A DNA stretch of 5,841 bases from Elusimicrobiota bacterium (GTDB lineage Bacteria > Elusimicrobiota > Elusimicrobia > UBA1565 > UBA9628), in the NCBI GenBank assembly GCA_016194625.1, contig JACQBB010000372.1, positions 1-5,841 on the forward strand. The letters run 5' to 3'. Of the stretch, positions 5,530 through 5,841 are shown in pieces (position 1 is the first letter of the stretch; the number at the start of each line of letters is the position of its first letter). A program made the position numbers and the translations under genes. The notes below the pieces were generated by a model. It searched no databases, was not told the origin of the DNA, and was given only the letters and a program-made list of their open reading frames with translations.

Positions 5530-5841
5530 GCACGCTGCTGGTCGTGGCGGGCGACCCCTCCGGGGACCTGCACGCCGCGAACCTCATCAAGGCGCTCAAG
5601 CGCCGCGACCCGTCCGTCCGCGTCAGCGCGGTCGGCGGACCGCTGTGCCGCGCCGCCGCGGACGAATTCATCGAGGACCTGGCCTCGCGCGGCGTCACCG
5701 GCTTCCTCGAGCCCGCGCTGAAGATCCCGTTCCTGCTCAAGCTGCGCGCGCGCCTGCAGGCGTTCCTGCGCGAGCGCCGTCCCGACGCGCTCGTGTGCGT
5801 GGACTACTACGGCTTCAACCGCCGCGTGCTGCCGCTCGCCA
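5526..5841 (+). CDS. lpxB: LpxB, lipid A disaccharide synthase, N-terminal part (3' end outside window)
   Basis: The first 105 residues of a protein usually about 380 long are visible, and the frame runs open to the window edge. LpxB joins 2,3-diacylglucosamine-1-phosphate to UDP-2,3-diacylglucosamine, releasing UDP. It is a GT-B glycosyltransferase (family GT19) working at the inner face of the cytoplasmic membrane. The start region LLVVAGDPSGDLHAANL (4-20) is the family's N-terminal signature. VGG (36-38) and GVTGFLEP (56-63) follow. VDYYGFN (92-98) holds D93, which lines up with the functionally important D98 in the IDAPDFN motif of E. coli. The start is TTG at 5526, overlapping the upstream stop as TTGA. 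No ATG or GTG lies ahead of the AGDPSGD motif in a usable position. The SD is weak: AAGGA at 5509-5513 is 12 nt away, so the gene probably depends on coupling with the oxidoreductase gene. Confidence 0.95.
   Translation, partial: MSTLLVVAGDPSGDLHAANLIKALKRRDPSVRVSAVGGPLCRAAADEFIEDLASRGVTGFLEPALKIPFLLKLRARLQAFLRERRPDALVCVDYYGFNRRVLPLA

Noticed and set aside
342..5740. Many long open frames on the - strand
   Set aside because: They lie opposite strongly supported genes, have shadow-like composition without recognisable motifs, and have no plausible operon arrangement. Stop codons are scarce in GC-rich DNA.

Overview
The window is one stretch of a tightly packed lipid A (lipopolysaccharide) biosynthesis operon, with every gene on the + strand. 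In order it holds the 3' end of an OmpH/Skp-type periplasmic chaperone gene, then lpxD, lpxC, fabZ, lpxA, lpxI, a Gfo/Idh/MocA-family oxidoreductase gene, and the 5' end of lpxB. The DNA is strongly GC-rich, with most codons ending in G or C. The host is a Gram-negative (diderm) bacterium with a Raetz-type lipid A pathway. Using LpxI for the UDP hydrolysis step excludes a simple enterobacterial arrangement. The order lpxD-lpxC-fabZ-lpxA-lpxI-oxidoreductase-lpxB fits a high-GC Elusimicrobiota-like or deltaproteobacterial-type lineage. That placement is inferred from gene order and is not proven.

Layout. Positions 2-373 are the C-terminal part of the OmpH/Skp-like protein, entered through a Pro/Ala-rich tract. 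lpxD (370-1440) overlaps it by ATGA. After a 17-nt gap carrying a good Shine-Dalgarno (SD) sequence comes lpxC (1458-2348), which overlaps fabZ (2345-2833) by ATGA. Four bases later lpxA (2838-3647) starts. lpxI (3644-4489) appears to begin at a CTG codon overlapping the lpxA stop as CTGA. The oxidoreductase gene (4486-5529) begins at GTG, overlapping as GTGA. lpxB (5526 to the window edge) begins at TTG, overlapping as TTGA. No promoter, terminator, RNA gene, mobile element or CRISPR array was seen, and no gap exceeds 17 nt.

How the genes work together. LpxA puts a 3-hydroxyacyl chain on UDP-GlcNAc, LpxC deacetylates the product, and LpxD adds the second acyl chain. LpxI cleaves UDP-diacylglucosamine to 2,3-diacylglucosamine-1-phosphate, and LpxB joins the two diacyl sugars. 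FabZ belongs to fatty acid elongation and competes with LpxA and LpxD for 3-hydroxyacyl-ACP. The Skp-like protein would chaperone outer-membrane proteins.

The least explained component is the oxidoreductase between lpxI and lpxB. GnnA, a member of the same superfamily, oxidises the 3-position of UDP-GlcNAc in Acidithiobacillus and Leptospira so that lipid A can carry amide-linked chains. A sugar-nucleotide role of that kind is plausible here, but its aminotransferase partner GnnB is not in the window. The other main points of interest are the CTG start of lpxI, the use of all four NTGA stop-start overlaps in one operon, and an SD for the oxidoreductase gene flanked by two complementary arms.
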